NCBI RefSeq assembly: GCF_000518885.1
Contig: NZ_JAEL01000033.1
Location: 1 to 52,498, forward strand
Direction of reading: 5' to 3'
Origin: Bacillus sp. J33
Lineage (GTDB): Bacteria > Bacillota > Bacilli > Bacillales > Cytobacillaceae
Length of the DNA: 52,498 bases
Each line of letters opens with the position of its first letter. Position 1 is the first letter of the stretch. A program made the translations under genes and the position numbers. The notes below the pieces were generated by a model. The model was given only the letters and a program-made list of their open reading frames with translations, was not told the DNA's origin and searched no databases. Below are positions 32,484-41,620 of this stretch, piece by piece.

Positions 32484-34085
32484 GTGGATAGACAACGGTT
32501 TAAATTAAGTACGATTATTATATTTTTTGTATGCCTGGTGGTTTTTGTCTCGCTCATTATGACTGATTTACTGATAAGCAGCTCAGTCAGTAAAAATATT
32601 CGGGACAGTCAGGAGGAGAAAGCTAAAATTGTCTCCAGAACTGTAGCAAAATCACCTATTGTACAAGCAGGCCTTCAAAATGAGGAAGCTGCTGATGAAA
32701 TTCAGGAATATGCAATGGAGATCCAGGAAGCAACGGACGTGATGTTTATTGTCGTGATGGATATGAAAGGCATTCGGAAATCGCATCCAAATCCAGATTT
32801 AATAGGGGAAAGCTTTGTTGGAGGCGATGAAAAGGAGGTTCTTCAAGGCAGAGAGCACATATCGACATCCAAAGGGACCCTTGGTGAATCACTAAGAGCT
32901 TTCACACCAATATATAATAACGAAAATGAACAAATTGGAGCCGTGGCTGTCGGAATTTCTCTTGAAAATGTACAGGATGCTTTGGAAAAAAGCCATGAAA
33001 ATATCCTATTGGGGTCCTTAATGGGCATACTGGCAGGAGTGGCAGGCGCCATTTTACTTGCAAAATATATAAAACGCATTTTACTGGGGCTGGAGCCTTC
33101 AGCAATTGCAAAGATTTTGGTGGAACGAAGCACGATGCTTCAATCCGTGCATGAAGGAATTATCGCGGTTGATCATGACTCCAAAATTACATTGGTTAAT
33201 AAATCTGCCTTAAGAATCTTTGAGAATGCCAATCTTCCGGACAATCCAGTGGGCATGAAAATTTATGACTATATGCCTTCAAGTAAACTGGATAGAGTTC
33301 TTAAGACGGGCCGGGCTGAGCTTGACGAGGAATTAACTATTAATGGAGTATCCATACTTGTTAACCGGGTGCCTTTATTGGTCAATGACCAAGTAGTGGG
33401 AGCCATATCCACTTTCAGGGATAAAACAGAAGTGAACAGGCTTGCCGAGCAGCTGACAGGAGTTCGGACGTATGCAGAATCTTTGCGTGCACAGTCCCAT
33501 GAATTCATGAATAAATTGCATGTGATTTTGGGGATGGTCAGGATGGGCTATCATGATGAACTGGCAGGGTTTATCAGCAAATTGGTTGACCATCGGAACC
33601 AGGAAGCAGGAATCATTACACGCAATATAAAGGACCCGGCATTGGCAGGTTTTCTAATGGGGAAACTAAGCTATGCCAGGGAAGAGAATGTAGAGTTGAA
33701 TATTATTAACGAAACGGTTATTCCTGAACCGGATACTGATGAGACGACTCATGAGCTGATTACCATTATTGGGAACCTGATTGATAATGCGGCAGAAGCG
33801 CTTGGTGAATATGAGGATAGAACGATTCACTTGCATTTAAAATATCTGCATCAGCAGCTTTTTATAAAAGTAACGGATTCAGGACCCGGTATTCCGGACG
33901 ACATTCTGGATAAAGTCTTTGAAAAAGGTTTTTCTACAAAGGGGGAAGGCCGTGGCTACGGGCTGTACCTAGTGAAGCAAAGTATTGAAAGGCTAGGCGG
34001 CACAATAGAGGTTTGTTTTAATGGAGAGCAGATGGTATTTCAGGCTGCGGTGCCCTATAGAGCAGAGGTGAAGGATGATGATTAA
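32484..34085 (+). CDS. malK: Malate-type sensor histidine kinase (MalK/DcuS/CitA family)
   Basis: A 533-aa membrane kinase: an N-terminal helix (about 10-31), an extracellular PDC/sCache domain (about 35-170; VMDMKGIRKSHPNPDLIG), and a second helix near 175-195. A cytoplasmic PAS domain and a DcuS-type kinase core follow, with the histidine near residue 339 (AQSHEFMNKLHVILGM) and a HATPase domain (GNLIDNAAEAL, DSGPGIP, GYGLYLVKQ). The adjacent malic enzyme and 2-hydroxycarboxylate transporter point to malate as signal, as with B. subtilis MalK (YufL). GTG at 32484 is preferred behind AGAGGTGAG; GTG at 32475 lies inside that site. Confidence 0.88.
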   Translation: MDRQRFKLSTIIIFFVCLVVFVSLIMTDLLISSSVSKNIRDSQEEKAKIVSRTVAKSPIVQAGLQNEEAADEIQEYAMEIQEATDVMFIVVMDMKGIRKSHPNPDLIGESFVGGDEKEVLQGREHISTSKGTLGESLRAFTPIYNNENEQIGAVAVGISLENVQDALEKSHENILLGSLMGILAGVAGAILLAKYIKRILLGLEPSAIAKILVERSTMLQSVHEGIIAVDHDSKITLVNKSALRIFENANLPDNPVGMKIYDYMPSSKLDRVLKTGRAELDEELTINGVSILVNRVPLLVNDQVVGAISTFRDKTEVNRLAEQLTGVRTYAESLRAQSHEFMNKLHVILGMVRMGYHDELAGFISKLVDHRNQEAGIITRNIKDPALAGFLMGKLSYAREENVELNIINETVIPEPDTDETTHELITIIGNLIDNAAEALGEYEDRTIHLHLKYLHQQLFIKVTDSGPGIPDDILDKVFEKGFSTKGEGRGYGLYLVKQSIERLGGTIEVCFNGEQMVFQAAVPYRAEVKDDD

Positions 34086-34797
34086 GGTATTGATTGTTGA
34101 TGATGACCCAATGGTGGCGGAATTTAACAAGCGTTACTTGTCAGAAGTGGAAGGATTTGTCCATGCAGGAACGGTTCATAATGTAGCAGACGGGCTGCGG
34201 TTTATGGAGGAAAAAAAGGTGGATCTTATTTTGCTGGATGTTTATATGCCTGGAAGGAATGGACTCGAACTCCTTAAAAGAGTGAGGGAAAAGGGAATGG
34301 AAATTGACGTTATCGTAATTACCGCTGCTTCTGATACTGAAAAAATTCAAACTGCTCTCCGGCTCGGGGCTTCAGATTACTTAATAAAACCATTCGAGTT
34401 TGAAAGGTTTCAGCAGGCATTGCTGAGCTATAAAGAAAAATATCATTTTTTAAAACTAAAGCAAAGTATTAACCAGGTTGAGCTGGACAAAAAAATCATA
34501 ATAAACGACCAGAAAACACCAGGGGAATCAGAGCAGCTCCTGCCTAAGGGGCTGACTAAAACAACGCTGCAGGGAGTCATCAGTACGATTAGGGGATGGG
34601 GAAGTGCCCCATTCACAACCGATGAGCTGGCTGAGAATACCGACATATCCCGTGTGTCAATCCGTAAATATCTAAGGTTCTTGACAGAAATCGGAGTCCT
34701 GGAGGAATCATTAACCTATGGAATTGGGAGACCTGTCTCCCAATATACTTTTAAAGAAACAAATAGTTATTTGCTTGATGCGTATATTTCAAAGTAA
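34075..34797 (+). CDS. malR: Response regulator MalR (CitT/DcuR family)
   Basis: A 240-aa two-component regulator: an N-terminal receiver domain (LIVDDDPMVAEF; phosphorylated aspartate near residue 55 in LILLDVYMPGRNG) and a C-terminal DNA-binding domain with a helix-turn-helix (TDELAENTDISRVSIRKYLRFL). It overlaps malK by 11 bases, so the pair is coupled. It probably activates the malic enzyme and transporter genes downstream when malate is sensed. ATG at 34075 or 34078. Confidence 0.9.
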   Translation: MMIKVLIVDDDPMVAEFNKRYLSEVEGFVHAGTVHNVADGLRFMEEKKVDLILLDVYMPGRNGLELLKRVREKGMEIDVIVITAASDTEKIQTALRLGASDYLIKPFEFERFQQALLSYKEKYHFLKLKQSINQVELDKKIIINDQKTPGESEQLLPKGLTKTTLQGVISTIRGWGSAPFTTDELAENTDISRVSIRKYLRFLTEIGVLEESLTYGIGRPVSQYTFKETNSYLLDAYISK

Positions 34798-34800
34798 AAG

Positions 34801-34823
34801 AAGCGGCCGATGCCGCTTTTTTT
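34801..34823 (+). terminator. Intrinsic terminator of malKR
   Basis: The stem AAGCGGC/GCCGCTT with a 4-base loop is followed by a T run. It separates malKR from the malic enzyme unit. Confidence 0.8.
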
Positions 34824-34929
34824 AATTACAAAAAGATTTGTATAGTTTCAAAACATATGAAAAGGCTATCACTTTTTTTATGATGAAGGCACAAAGAATG
34901 AAAGCGATTACCAGATAGGAGTTATTCAG

Positions 34930-36120
34930 ATGATCGGAAAAAACCTTAAGCAGGAAGCAATTAATCTTCATCGCAAACACGGAGGTAAAATTGAAGTAGT
35001 TAGCAGGATGGATGTCAGCAATGAATCCGACTTAAGCTTGGTGTATACACCTGGTGTTGCGGATGTATGCAAAGCAATTGCGGATAACCCCAAAGAGGCT
35101 GACTCATTGACATCCAGAGGGAACATGGTGGCAGTCATTACAGATGGCACCGCTGTTCTTGGTTTGGGAGACATCGGACCAAAAGCGGCTATGCCTGTTA
35201 TGGAAGGAAAGAGCATCTTGTTTAAAAAGTTCGCTGATATTGACGCCGTTCCTCTTTGCCTTGATACGAAGGATACGGATGAAATTGTCAAAATTATTAA
35301 AGCGCTGGCTCCTACATTTGGCGGTGTAAATTTGGAGGATATTTCTGCACCAAGGTGTTTTGAGATTGAAAGCCGCCTTAAAGAGGAACTTGATATTCCG
35401 GTTTTTCATGATGATCAGCACGGAACAGCCATTGTTGTGCTGGCCGCACTAATTAATGCTCTTCGAGTTGTAAACAAACAGCACCGTACCGTTGATATTG
35501 TTATTAATGGGGCAGGAGCAGCGGGAATAGCGATAGCCAAACTGCTTATGCATGCAGGCTATAAAAATATTACTCTTGTAAGCTTAGAAGGAATCGTCTG
35601 CAAGGGCGAGAAGTGGATGAATCCCATGCAGGAGAGCATGGCAGAAGTAACCAACTTAAAAAGGGTGAAAGGGAGCTTAAAAGATGCAATCAAAGGTGCT
35701 GACGTATTCATTGGTGTTTCGGGGCCGGGAGCATTAAAAGCAGATTATATCAAATTAATGGATCGCGACCCGATTATTTTTGCTATGGCCAACCCGATTC
35801 CTGAAATTTATCCAGAAGAAGCACTGGAGGCAGGGGCAGCTGTTGTAGGGACGGGAAGGTCCGATTACCCAAATCAGGTTAATAACCTGCTTGCTTTCCC
35901 TGGGATTTTCAGAGGGGCTTTGGATTCAAAAGCAAAGGATATCACTGTAGAAATGAAGGTTGCAGCAGCTCATGCCATAGCTGATGTGATTACAGAAAAA
36001 GAATTGAATGCAAGTTTTATAATTCCTAACGCGCTTGATTATAGAGTGCCGCACGCAGTTGCTAAAGCAGTTTCAGGAGTGGCAGTTCAAGAAAAGAAGG
36101 GCAAAAGTTCAGTTTCATAA
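34930..36120 (+). CDS. NAD(P)-dependent malic enzyme
   Basis: A 396-aa enzyme that oxidatively decarboxylates malate to pyruvate. Motifs are SLVYTPGVADVCKAI near residue 36, FHDDQHGTAIVV near 157, and the nucleotide fold INGAGAAGIAIAKLL near 193. Cofactor choice cannot be read with certainty. The start is ATG behind AGGAG with 8 bases. Upstream, a TTTCA...TGAAA inverted repeat at 34846-34862 could be a MalR site (weak). It is followed by the transporter gene after a terminator-like hairpin. The B. subtilis relatives are YtsJ, MalS, MaeA and MleA. Confidence 0.92.
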   Translation: MIGKNLKQEAINLHRKHGGKIEVVSRMDVSNESDLSLVYTPGVADVCKAIADNPKEADSLTSRGNMVAVITDGTAVLGLGDIGPKAAMPVMEGKSILFKKFADIDAVPLCLDTKDTDEIVKIIKALAPTFGGVNLEDISAPRCFEIESRLKEELDIPVFHDDQHGTAIVVLAALINALRVVNKQHRTVDIVINGAGAAGIAIAKLLMHAGYKNITLVSLEGIVCKGEKWMNPMQESMAEVTNLKRVKGSLKDAIKGADVFIGVSGPGALKADYIKLMDRDPIIFAMANPIPEIYPEEALEAGAAVVGTGRSDYPNQVNNLLAFPGIFRGALDSKAKDITVEMKVAAAHAIADVITEKELNASFIIPNALDYRVPHAVAKAVSGVAVQEKKGKSSVS

Positions 36121-36141
36121 GCTGAACCTTTGCCGCTTTTT
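36100..36141 (+). terminator. Intra-operon terminator/attenuator
   Basis: The stem GGCAAAAGTTCAG (36100-36112)/CTGAACCTTTGCC (36122-36134), with one mismatch, is followed by GCTTTTT. It straddles the malic enzyme stop and precedes the transporter start, so it should lower read-through. Confidence 0.7.
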
Positions 36142-36162
36142 AAAAAAAAGGAGGATGATTCG

Positions 36163-37491
36163 ATGGAACAGGCAGTAAGGAAAGCAGGAAGCCACAGCTC
36201 CGTAAAGGAGCCAAAGGCTGCTGGAGTAAACTCTTTGTCAGATTATAAAATTTTCAATATACCGGTTGTATGGTTTTCAGTATTCGCGGCTATTACGTTA
36301 ATGAGCATGTATACAGGCAGCCTCCCAGGCGGGATGATTGGAAGCTTGCTTGTGATGATTGTGCTGGGGGAAGCTTTTGGCTGGATTGGCGACAGGCTGC
36401 CAATCGTAAAAACGTTTTTGGGCGGGGGAGCCATTGTAGCTATTTTTGGTTCCGCTTACATGGTATATAGCGGACTCCTCCCGGAAAACATTACAGAATC
36501 CGTTACTGTTTTTATGAAGGATGGCGGATTCCTTGATTTTTATATTGCTGCTTTAATTACAGGAAGTATACTTGGCATGAATTCCAAGATCCTTGTAAAA
36601 GTGGGAGTTCGCTACTTTCTCCCAATTACAGGCGCAGTCTTAGGTGCAGTCGTGATTACAGGAATTGTCGGTCTTATGGTTGGATTTACCCTTCAGGATG
36701 CTGTATTGGTAATTGCAATGCCAATAATGGGCGGAGGCATGGGTGCAGGCGCAGTACCGATGAGCCAAATATACTCTGAACTTCTTGGAAATGAGCCAAG
36801 CTACTACATTTCCATGCTTGTTCCAGCTCTTGCACTAGGCAATGTTTTCGCTATTGTATTTGCCAGTATTCTGGACAGAGTAGGGAAAAAGTTCCCATCT
36901 CTAACAGGGAACGGCCAATTAATTCAAGGTTTCAAATATGAGAAAACCGAATCCAAATATAACATTGGGAAAATGGGTGCAGGCTTATTAGCAGGATTAA
37001 CCTTTTTTGCCCTTGGAACGCTGCTTGGAGACTTTCTTCCGCTTCATCCATATGCCATTATGATCATATTGGTTGCTGCTGCAAAAATTGCTAACCTAAT
37101 TCCAAAGAGTGTCGTAGACGGTGCCAGCCAATGGTATCAATTTGTGGCAAGCAACTGGACGTTCGCTCTGCTGTTCGGAATCGGAGTAGCATATACTGAC
37201 TTGAATACAGTACTGCAGGCATTGTCCCTTCAGTATATCCTAACTGTTTTTGCGGTGGTCTTGGGTGCGATTTTAGGTGCCGGGTTATTGGGTAAATTAG
37301 TAGGATTTTATCCAATTGAGGCAGCGATCACAGCAGGCCTTTGTATGGCAAATATGGGCGGAACAGGGGATGTTGCAGTTCTTTCTGCATCAAAGAGAAT
37401 GGAATTAATGCCTTTCGCGCAAATATCCTCCCGTCTTGGAGGCGCATTAATATTGCTGCTGTCCGGTTTGCTGATTCCTTTATTTTTATAA
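36163..37491 (+). CDS. 2-hydroxycarboxylate (malate/citrate) symporter, CimH/MaeN type
   Basis: A 442-aa membrane protein of the 2-HCT (CCS) family, which imports malate, citrate or related acids with sodium ions or protons. It has about 11 helices. The two family reentrant-loop motifs are GGGMGAGAVPMSQIY (about residue 198) and the C-terminal GLCMANMGGTGDVAVLSA (about 401). ATG at 36163 is chosen since AAGGAGG lies 8 bases ahead; the frame also opens at a TTG at 36130 within the preceding hairpin. Position after malKR and malic enzyme argues for malate; citrate cannot be excluded. Confidence 0.9.
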   Translation: MEQAVRKAGSHSSVKEPKAAGVNSLSDYKIFNIPVVWFSVFAAITLMSMYTGSLPGGMIGSLLVMIVLGEAFGWIGDRLPIVKTFLGGGAIVAIFGSAYMVYSGLLPENITESVTVFMKDGGFLDFYIAALITGSILGMNSKILVKVGVRYFLPITGAVLGAVVITGIVGLMVGFTLQDAVLVIAMPIMGGGMGAGAVPMSQIYSELLGNEPSYYISMLVPALALGNVFAIVFASILDRVGKKFPSLTGNGQLIQGFKYEKTESKYNIGKMGAGLLAGLTFFALGTLLGDFLPLHPYAIMIILVAAAKIANLIPKSVVDGASQWYQFVASNWTFALLFGIGVAYTDLNTVLQALSLQYILTVFAVVLGAILGAGLLGKLVGFYPIEAAITAGLCMANMGGTGDVAVLSASKRMELMPFAQISSRLGGALILLLSGLLIPLFL

Positions 37492-37511
37492 AATAATGTA
37501 TAATATGGTAG

Positions 37512-37533
37512 AGCATTGGGGGAGCCCAATGCT
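37512..37533 (+). terminator. Hairpin after the symporter gene
   Basis: AGCATTGGG/CCCAATGCT (37512-37520, 37525-37533) followed by ttctgctttt; a weak terminator. Confidence 0.5.
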
Positions 37534-37557
37534 TTCTGCTTTTAAAAGAAGAATGAA

Positions 37558-38475
37558 ATGTTGGTGAACCATATGGAATTTGCTTTGGCTGTCATCCCAG
37601 CTTTCTTAATCATAGTGGTCGGATATATCGGGCAAAAGATCATTGGATTTGAACGGAAGTCGGTTTCTTCTACGGCCCTTTATTTAATGTATCCATTCCT
37701 TGCATTCCGGACCTTTTATGAAAATCAACTGACAGTAGAGTATTTTTATATTTTAATATTTTGCTTGCTCCTCTGTCTGACAATGATACTGGTTGTTAAA
37801 GCTGCAGCAAGAGTAATGAAGGCCAGCAGGAAGAAACTGTCCGCCATGATTTTATCCGCCGTTTTTATGAATAGCGGCAATTATGGAACCCCAATTATCT
37901 TATTTGCATTTGGAACTGCCGGTTTTGACTACGCTATTATCATGATGGTTATTCAATCCTTTTTAATGAATACGGTAGGAATTTATTATGCAGCCAAGGG
38001 AAGCAGTGATGAATTTAACCTCAAGGAATCCCTTTTATCCATCGCAAAGATGCCGATTATTTATGGAGCGATGGCAGGGATCCTGTTTCAATTGGCATTT
38101 GTTCCTGTTCCAGGCTTTCTGATGCAGCCGGTTAATTTGATCGCGGATGCGACAATTCCAACTATTATGATCGTTCTTGGTATGCAGTTGGCAACTATCA
38201 GGAGAAAAGAGGTTAAGCGGGCCAATTTATATAGTATTGTTGTGATGAAGATGCTAATTGCTCCTGCCATTGCTGTCGGACTGGTCATGCTGCTGCCCAT
38301 CGATGGGGTGCTGGCCAAGATTCTAATCATACTTGCAGCCATGCCCACGGCCGCTAATACTACGATGTTTTCACTGCAGTTTAATACAGAGCCCGATCTT
38401 GTATCATATAGTACACTAGTTACTACACTATTGAGCATAGTAACAATCCCTCTGCTGCTGGCGATTTTATCCTAA
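37558..38475 (+). CDS. AEC-family transporter (auxin efflux carrier/malate permease type)
   Basis: A 305-aa membrane protein with about ten helices of the AEC family, whose bacterial members include malate permeases (MleP) and B. subtilis YwkB. Family traits are MNSGNYGTPIILFAFG near residue 103 and the C-terminal ILAAMPTAANTTMFSLQFN. In B. subtilis ywkB lies behind malic enzyme maeA; here the AEC gene closes the malate locus, so malate or lactate transport is a fair inference. The start is uncertain: ATG 37558 or 37573. Confidence 0.82.
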   Translation: MLVNHMEFALAVIPAFLIIVVGYIGQKIIGFERKSVSSTALYLMYPFLAFRTFYENQLTVEYFYILIFCLLLCLTMILVVKAAARVMKASRKKLSAMILSAVFMNSGNYGTPIILFAFGTAGFDYAIIMMVIQSFLMNTVGIYYAAKGSSDEFNLKESLLSIAKMPIIYGAMAGILFQLAFVPVPGFLMQPVNLIADATIPTIMIVLGMQLATIRRKEVKRANLYSIVVMKMLIAPAIAVGLVMLLPIDGVLAKILIILAAMPTAANTTMFSLQFNTEPDLVSYSTLVTTLLSIVTIPLLLAILS

Positions 38476-38508
38476 AAAAAGGAAGGCGTGAAAGAGCCTT
38501 CCTTTTTT
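38475..38508. terminator. Bidirectional terminator
   Basis: AAAAAAGGAAGGC/GCCTTCCTTTTTT starts at the AEC stop codon and can also serve the convergent small gene. Confidence 0.8.
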
Positions 38509-38533
38509 ATATTACGTTAGCAGACTTGTACAT

Positions 38534-38878
38534 TTAAGGCTGGAAACCTATTAATTTAGCCTTTTTGTCAACACCCAGCGTTTTTTCATCCGGAAAAGTG
38601 ATAACAGAGCTGATATAGTCCCAGCGGATGAGGAAATGAGTAATGCAATCTTCCTCTTTTTGCTCTTCCTCAGGGATATCTGTGCCGTCCTCTTCCTGGA
38701 TTTTTGTGCGTTTAAAGCATGGATTTTCAACCCAGATCCCCATGTTTTCGGTTTTGATCAGCTTTACAAGATACCATTCATCGGGCTGGTAAATCCCTGT
38801 AATGGAACCGACCAGGTCATTTGGAAAGTTTTTAAACTTAATTTGGATCTTTTGATTTTTGAAATTTTCAAGGTACAT
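38534..38878 (-). CDS. Uncharacterised small acidic protein
   Basis: A 114-aa soluble protein I do not recognise. The first 50 residues look like a small beta-barrel (KIQIKFKNFPNDLVGSITGIY, EWYLVKLIKTENMGIWVENP), reminiscent of Sm/SH3-like folds. A glutamate-rich loop follows (EEDGTDIPEEEQKEED), then a strand-rich end. The start ATG has an excellent ribosome site (AGGAGGTTAGCGT), and it has its own terminator, so it is a real gene. No membrane segment. Confidence 0.75.
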   Translation of the reverse strand: MYLENFKNQKIQIKFKNFPNDLVGSITGIYQPDEWYLVKLIKTENMGIWVENPCFKRTKIQEEDGTDIPEEEQKEEDCITHFLIRWDYISSVITFPDEKTLGVDKKAKLIGFQP

Positions 38879-38948
38879 ACGCTAACCTCCTGAGCTATTA
38901 AAATATCTTTTTAATACTCTTCCTTTTTCAAATGGTTTTAAACATGAG

Positions 38949-38984
38949 AAAAAAACAAGGCCCACTCTTAGAGTGAACCTTGTT
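38949..38984 (-). terminator. Intrinsic terminator of the MBL-fold gene
   Basis: The stem AACAAGGCCCACTCT/AGAGTGAACCTTGTT with a small mismatch, followed on the minus strand by a T run. Confidence 0.75.
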
Positions 38985-38988
38985 CCTT

Positions 38989-39837
38989 CTAGCGGTCGCC
39001 GTCGACATATTTTCCGTGATCAGGAATGGCTATTTCGTCAAATTCATTAACCAGTCTGGCGAGATTTTCTCTTAGGACACCAGCTGCCATAGGGACGCCA
39101 TGGCCTGCAATGGCAACAGTTGGCTGCAGCGCTTCAAGCTTCTGAACAGAGGTGCGGGCTGCTTCCCAATCGGTTGTTAGATAGCGCGGCGGACCGCTGA
39201 TTTCCTGCTCCTGTGTCAATACGCTGTATAAGGATTCCTGCTTAACAGTAACAAAAGCATCGCCTGCAATCAGCACGCGATCGGCCTCTCTGAACAGTGA
39301 AACATGTCCGGGTGTATGGCCCGGGGTATGAATCCATTTCCAGCCTTCCATATACGGAACACTATCGTCCTCTGGCAGGGATTGAACATGGGCTCCAAGG
39401 TCAATGCCTTCATGCGGGAAGGCCGGGGATATTTTGGCAACCAATCCGCCTTCTACGCTGGCATCCGGCTCGGGGTAATCCTGCTGTCCTGTTAAAAATG
39501 GAAGCTCCAGCGGGTGGGCATAAACCGGAACCTGCCAGCGTTCGACCAAGTCAATGATCGCGCCGACATGGTCAAAATGGCCATGCGTTAAAATAATTGC
39601 TCTCGGCTTTGCATTTTCACCGAAGAGCTCCTCTGCAGCATCTATGATTTTGTCTGCAGACTTAGGCATGCCGGCATCAACCAGCACCCAATCTCCGGAT
39701 TCTTCTGAAACACGTACAAAACAAAGGTTTACAATCTGCACTGTCAGGCAATATACACCTTCAGCTTCATTCACAATCATCCCGCTCGTCGAGGAAGTCA
39801 TAGGCATATAGCGTTCGGTCGATGAACTTTCCTTCAA
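38989..39837 (-). CDS. MBL-fold metallo-hydrolase
   Basis: A 282-aa metallo-beta-lactamase-superfamily hydrolase. The zinc motif H85-x-H87-x-D89-H90 (LTHGHFDHVGAI) is intact; further ligands lie in WIHTPGHTPGHVSLF and AIAGHGVPMA. The substrate is unknown; this subgroup includes glyoxalase II-like and lactonase-like enzymes. The true start is taken as TTG at 39837, since AAAGGAGG lies about 8 bases before it; the frame is open to 39903 but without a ribosome site. It stands alone. Confidence 0.85.
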   Translation of the reverse strand: MKESSSTERYMPMTSSTSGMIVNEAEGVYCLTVQIVNLCFVRVSEESGDWVLVDAGMPKSADKIIDAAEELFGENAKPRAIILTHGHFDHVGAIIDLVERWQVPVYAHPLELPFLTGQQDYPEPDASVEGGLVAKISPAFPHEGIDLGAHVQSLPEDDSVPYMEGWKWIHTPGHTPGHVSLFREADRVLIAGDAFVTVKQESLYSVLTQEQEISGPPRYLTTDWEAARTSVQKLEALQPTVAIAGHGVPMAAGVLRENLARLVNEFDEIAIPDHGKYVDGDR

Positions 39838-39983
39838 GAAAATTACCTCCTTTAAAAGGCTTTTCGTATAGATTCCATTTCCTGAATTTGCAGCAGGGTC
39901 CAAAAGGTGCTGGCTTATCTTTTTGAGTATACCCGCATAAAAAGTTTGTATGCGGCATATCCAGGCGGGAGAGGTAATAATTG

Positions 39984-40014
39984 CAAAAAAAGCTCTGCCG
40001 ATATCCGGCAGAGC
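39984..40014 (-). terminator. Intrinsic terminator of the TerD-TerB gene
   Basis: The stem GCTCTGCCG/CGGCAGAGC (39992-40000, 40006-40014) is followed on the minus strand by a run of seven T. Confidence 0.85.
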
Positions 40015-40026
40015 GCTGGTTTAGAA

Positions 40027-41493
40027 TTAAGATAGGAATTCGTGCGGATTTAAGCCAAGTTCCATGCAGATTTCTGTAACGGCTTGTTTTTCATTTTGGT
40101 CAAAGTTTCCGTCAGCATAGCCAATGGCGATACAATAACGGGCCACAAGGCGGGCAATTTCAGGCTTGTTCCGAACCCTTCCGACTGCCTTGAAGGCTTC
40201 TGCCCGTCCGATAATCGGGTCTGTCTCAATACGTTGCACAAACATATTGAATTGCTGGATGACTTTTTGGGTATCAAATACTTTTAATTCCTGGCTGCTG
40301 TTAACAAATTCAATCATTTTTTGGCGTTCAGACGGATCAAGCCTGCCATCGGCCATCCCGACAAGTGCGCAAGAAGCCACTACGGCGTCCAGAACATCCT
40401 GGCTCTTAAAGCGTGTGAACAATTCCTGAGCCCGGCGCTTTTGGTCATTAGCCCATTGGACATAGTCAGTCTGATTTGGGGACCAGGAGTTTCCGCAGGC
40501 ATTGCAGGTAAGCTTAAGCTGATTTTTTCCTATAAAGCCGCCAAGAAGGCCTACAGGACCGAGAATAAGTCCGCCGATTGCCGCTTTTCCAAGGCCAAAG
40601 CCTTTTTGTCCTGTGCGGATATTGGTTGAACCGCATCGGGTACAGGCAATATTTCCGTCCGTATAACTTTGGGCCTGTACTGGCTGCCCATATCCGCCTT
40701 GGCTGCCGAATGATGACGGCTGGGAGGGAGGACTATTATAGGCTGTTTGGCTGTAAGATGGCTGGCTATAGGCAGGCTGGCTGAATGCTGTCTGTGCCGG
40801 CTGATTGTAAGAAGGGCTTGGCTGGCTCGGCGCATACCCTTGAGACAGCTGTCCAAAACTGCTTGGCTGCTGATGCTGATTTTGGCTGAATGAGTGCTGA
40901 GGGCCAGGCGCAGGCTCATCGTCAACTGAAACGCCAAAATTGCGGCAAAGAGCCGCTAATCCGCCCTGAAAGCCGCTCGCAATGGCATTGAACTTCCATT
41001 CCCCATTATGGCGATATAGCTCGGCAGCAACAATGGCTGTTTCAACCGTAAAATTACGGCCAAGATCGAAACGCAAAAGCTCTTCGTTTGTCATCGCATT
41101 GAAGACCCTTACATAAGCATTCGAAACTTGTCCGAAGTTCTGTCCTTTCGCTTGGGCATCATGAATGGTAATGGTAAAAGCAATGCGGTGGATATGCTGC
41201 GGCACTTTGTTCAATTCTATCCGAATCTGTTCATCATCCCCGGCTCCAGCACCTGTTCGGTTATCGCTGCTGTACAGAATGGATCCATTTCCGCCTGAAG
41301 GATTGTTATAGAAAACAAAATCGCTGTCACTTTGCACTTTCCCCGAAGCATCTGTTAAAAAGGCTGATGCATCAAGGTCATAATGGGACTGATTCTGGCT
41401 GACATCCCAGCCCAATCCTGCCACAACAACCTGCAGCCCCGGGTTCGTTTTGGTTAAATCAACTTTTTGTCCCTTGCTTAATCGAACTCCCAA
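40027..41493 (-). CDS. TerD-zinc ribbon-TerB fusion protein
   Basis: A 488-aa multi-domain stress protein. In order: a TerD domain (1-188; GVRLSKGQKVDLTKTNPGL and the calcium-site-like LDASAFLTD, GDDEQIRIEL); a low-complexity Q/S/P/Y linker (about 193-280) with repeated SQPxYSQ; a zinc ribbon (C284/C287 and C330/C333) around a glycine-rich hydrophobic stretch (300-322); and a TerB domain (about 355-488) with two acidic metal motifs, MADGRLDPSER and YADGNFDQNEK. TerD and TerB are normally separate tellurite/stress proteins. The start is TTG at 41493: AAAGGAGTG lies 8 bases ahead and MGVRLSKGQ is the usual TerD beginning. It is monocistronic. Confidence 0.87.
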   Translation of the reverse strand: MGVRLSKGQKVDLTKTNPGLQVVVAGLGWDVSQNQSHYDLDASAFLTDASGKVQSDSDFVFYNNPSGGNGSILYSSDNRTGAGAGDDEQIRIELNKVPQHIHRIAFTITIHDAQAKGQNFGQVSNAYVRVFNAMTNEELLRFDLGRNFTVETAIVAAELYRHNGEWKFNAIASGFQGGLAALCRNFGVSVDDEPAPGPQHSFSQNQHQQPSSFGQLSQGYAPSQPSPSYNQPAQTAFSQPAYSQPSYSQTAYNSPPSQPSSFGSQGGYGQPVQAQSYTDGNIACTRCGSTNIRTGQKGFGLGKAAIGGLILGPVGLLGGFIGKNQLKLTCNACGNSWSPNQTDYVQWANDQKRRAQELFTRFKSQDVLDAVVASCALVGMADGRLDPSERQKMIEFVNSSQELKVFDTQKVIQQFNMFVQRIETDPIIGRAEAFKAVGRVRNKPEIARLVARYCIAIGYADGNFDQNEKQAVTEICMELGLNPHEFLS

Positions 41494-41620
41494 AATTTTC
41501 ACTCCTTTATCAATAGCACCTATGTATTGTTATAGTGTATACGTCCTAAGAGGGTAGAAGTTTCATAGTTTTCATTATAAGGCAATTGCTGCTGAAGTGA
41601 AACTTGAGGGTCTTTTCTCT

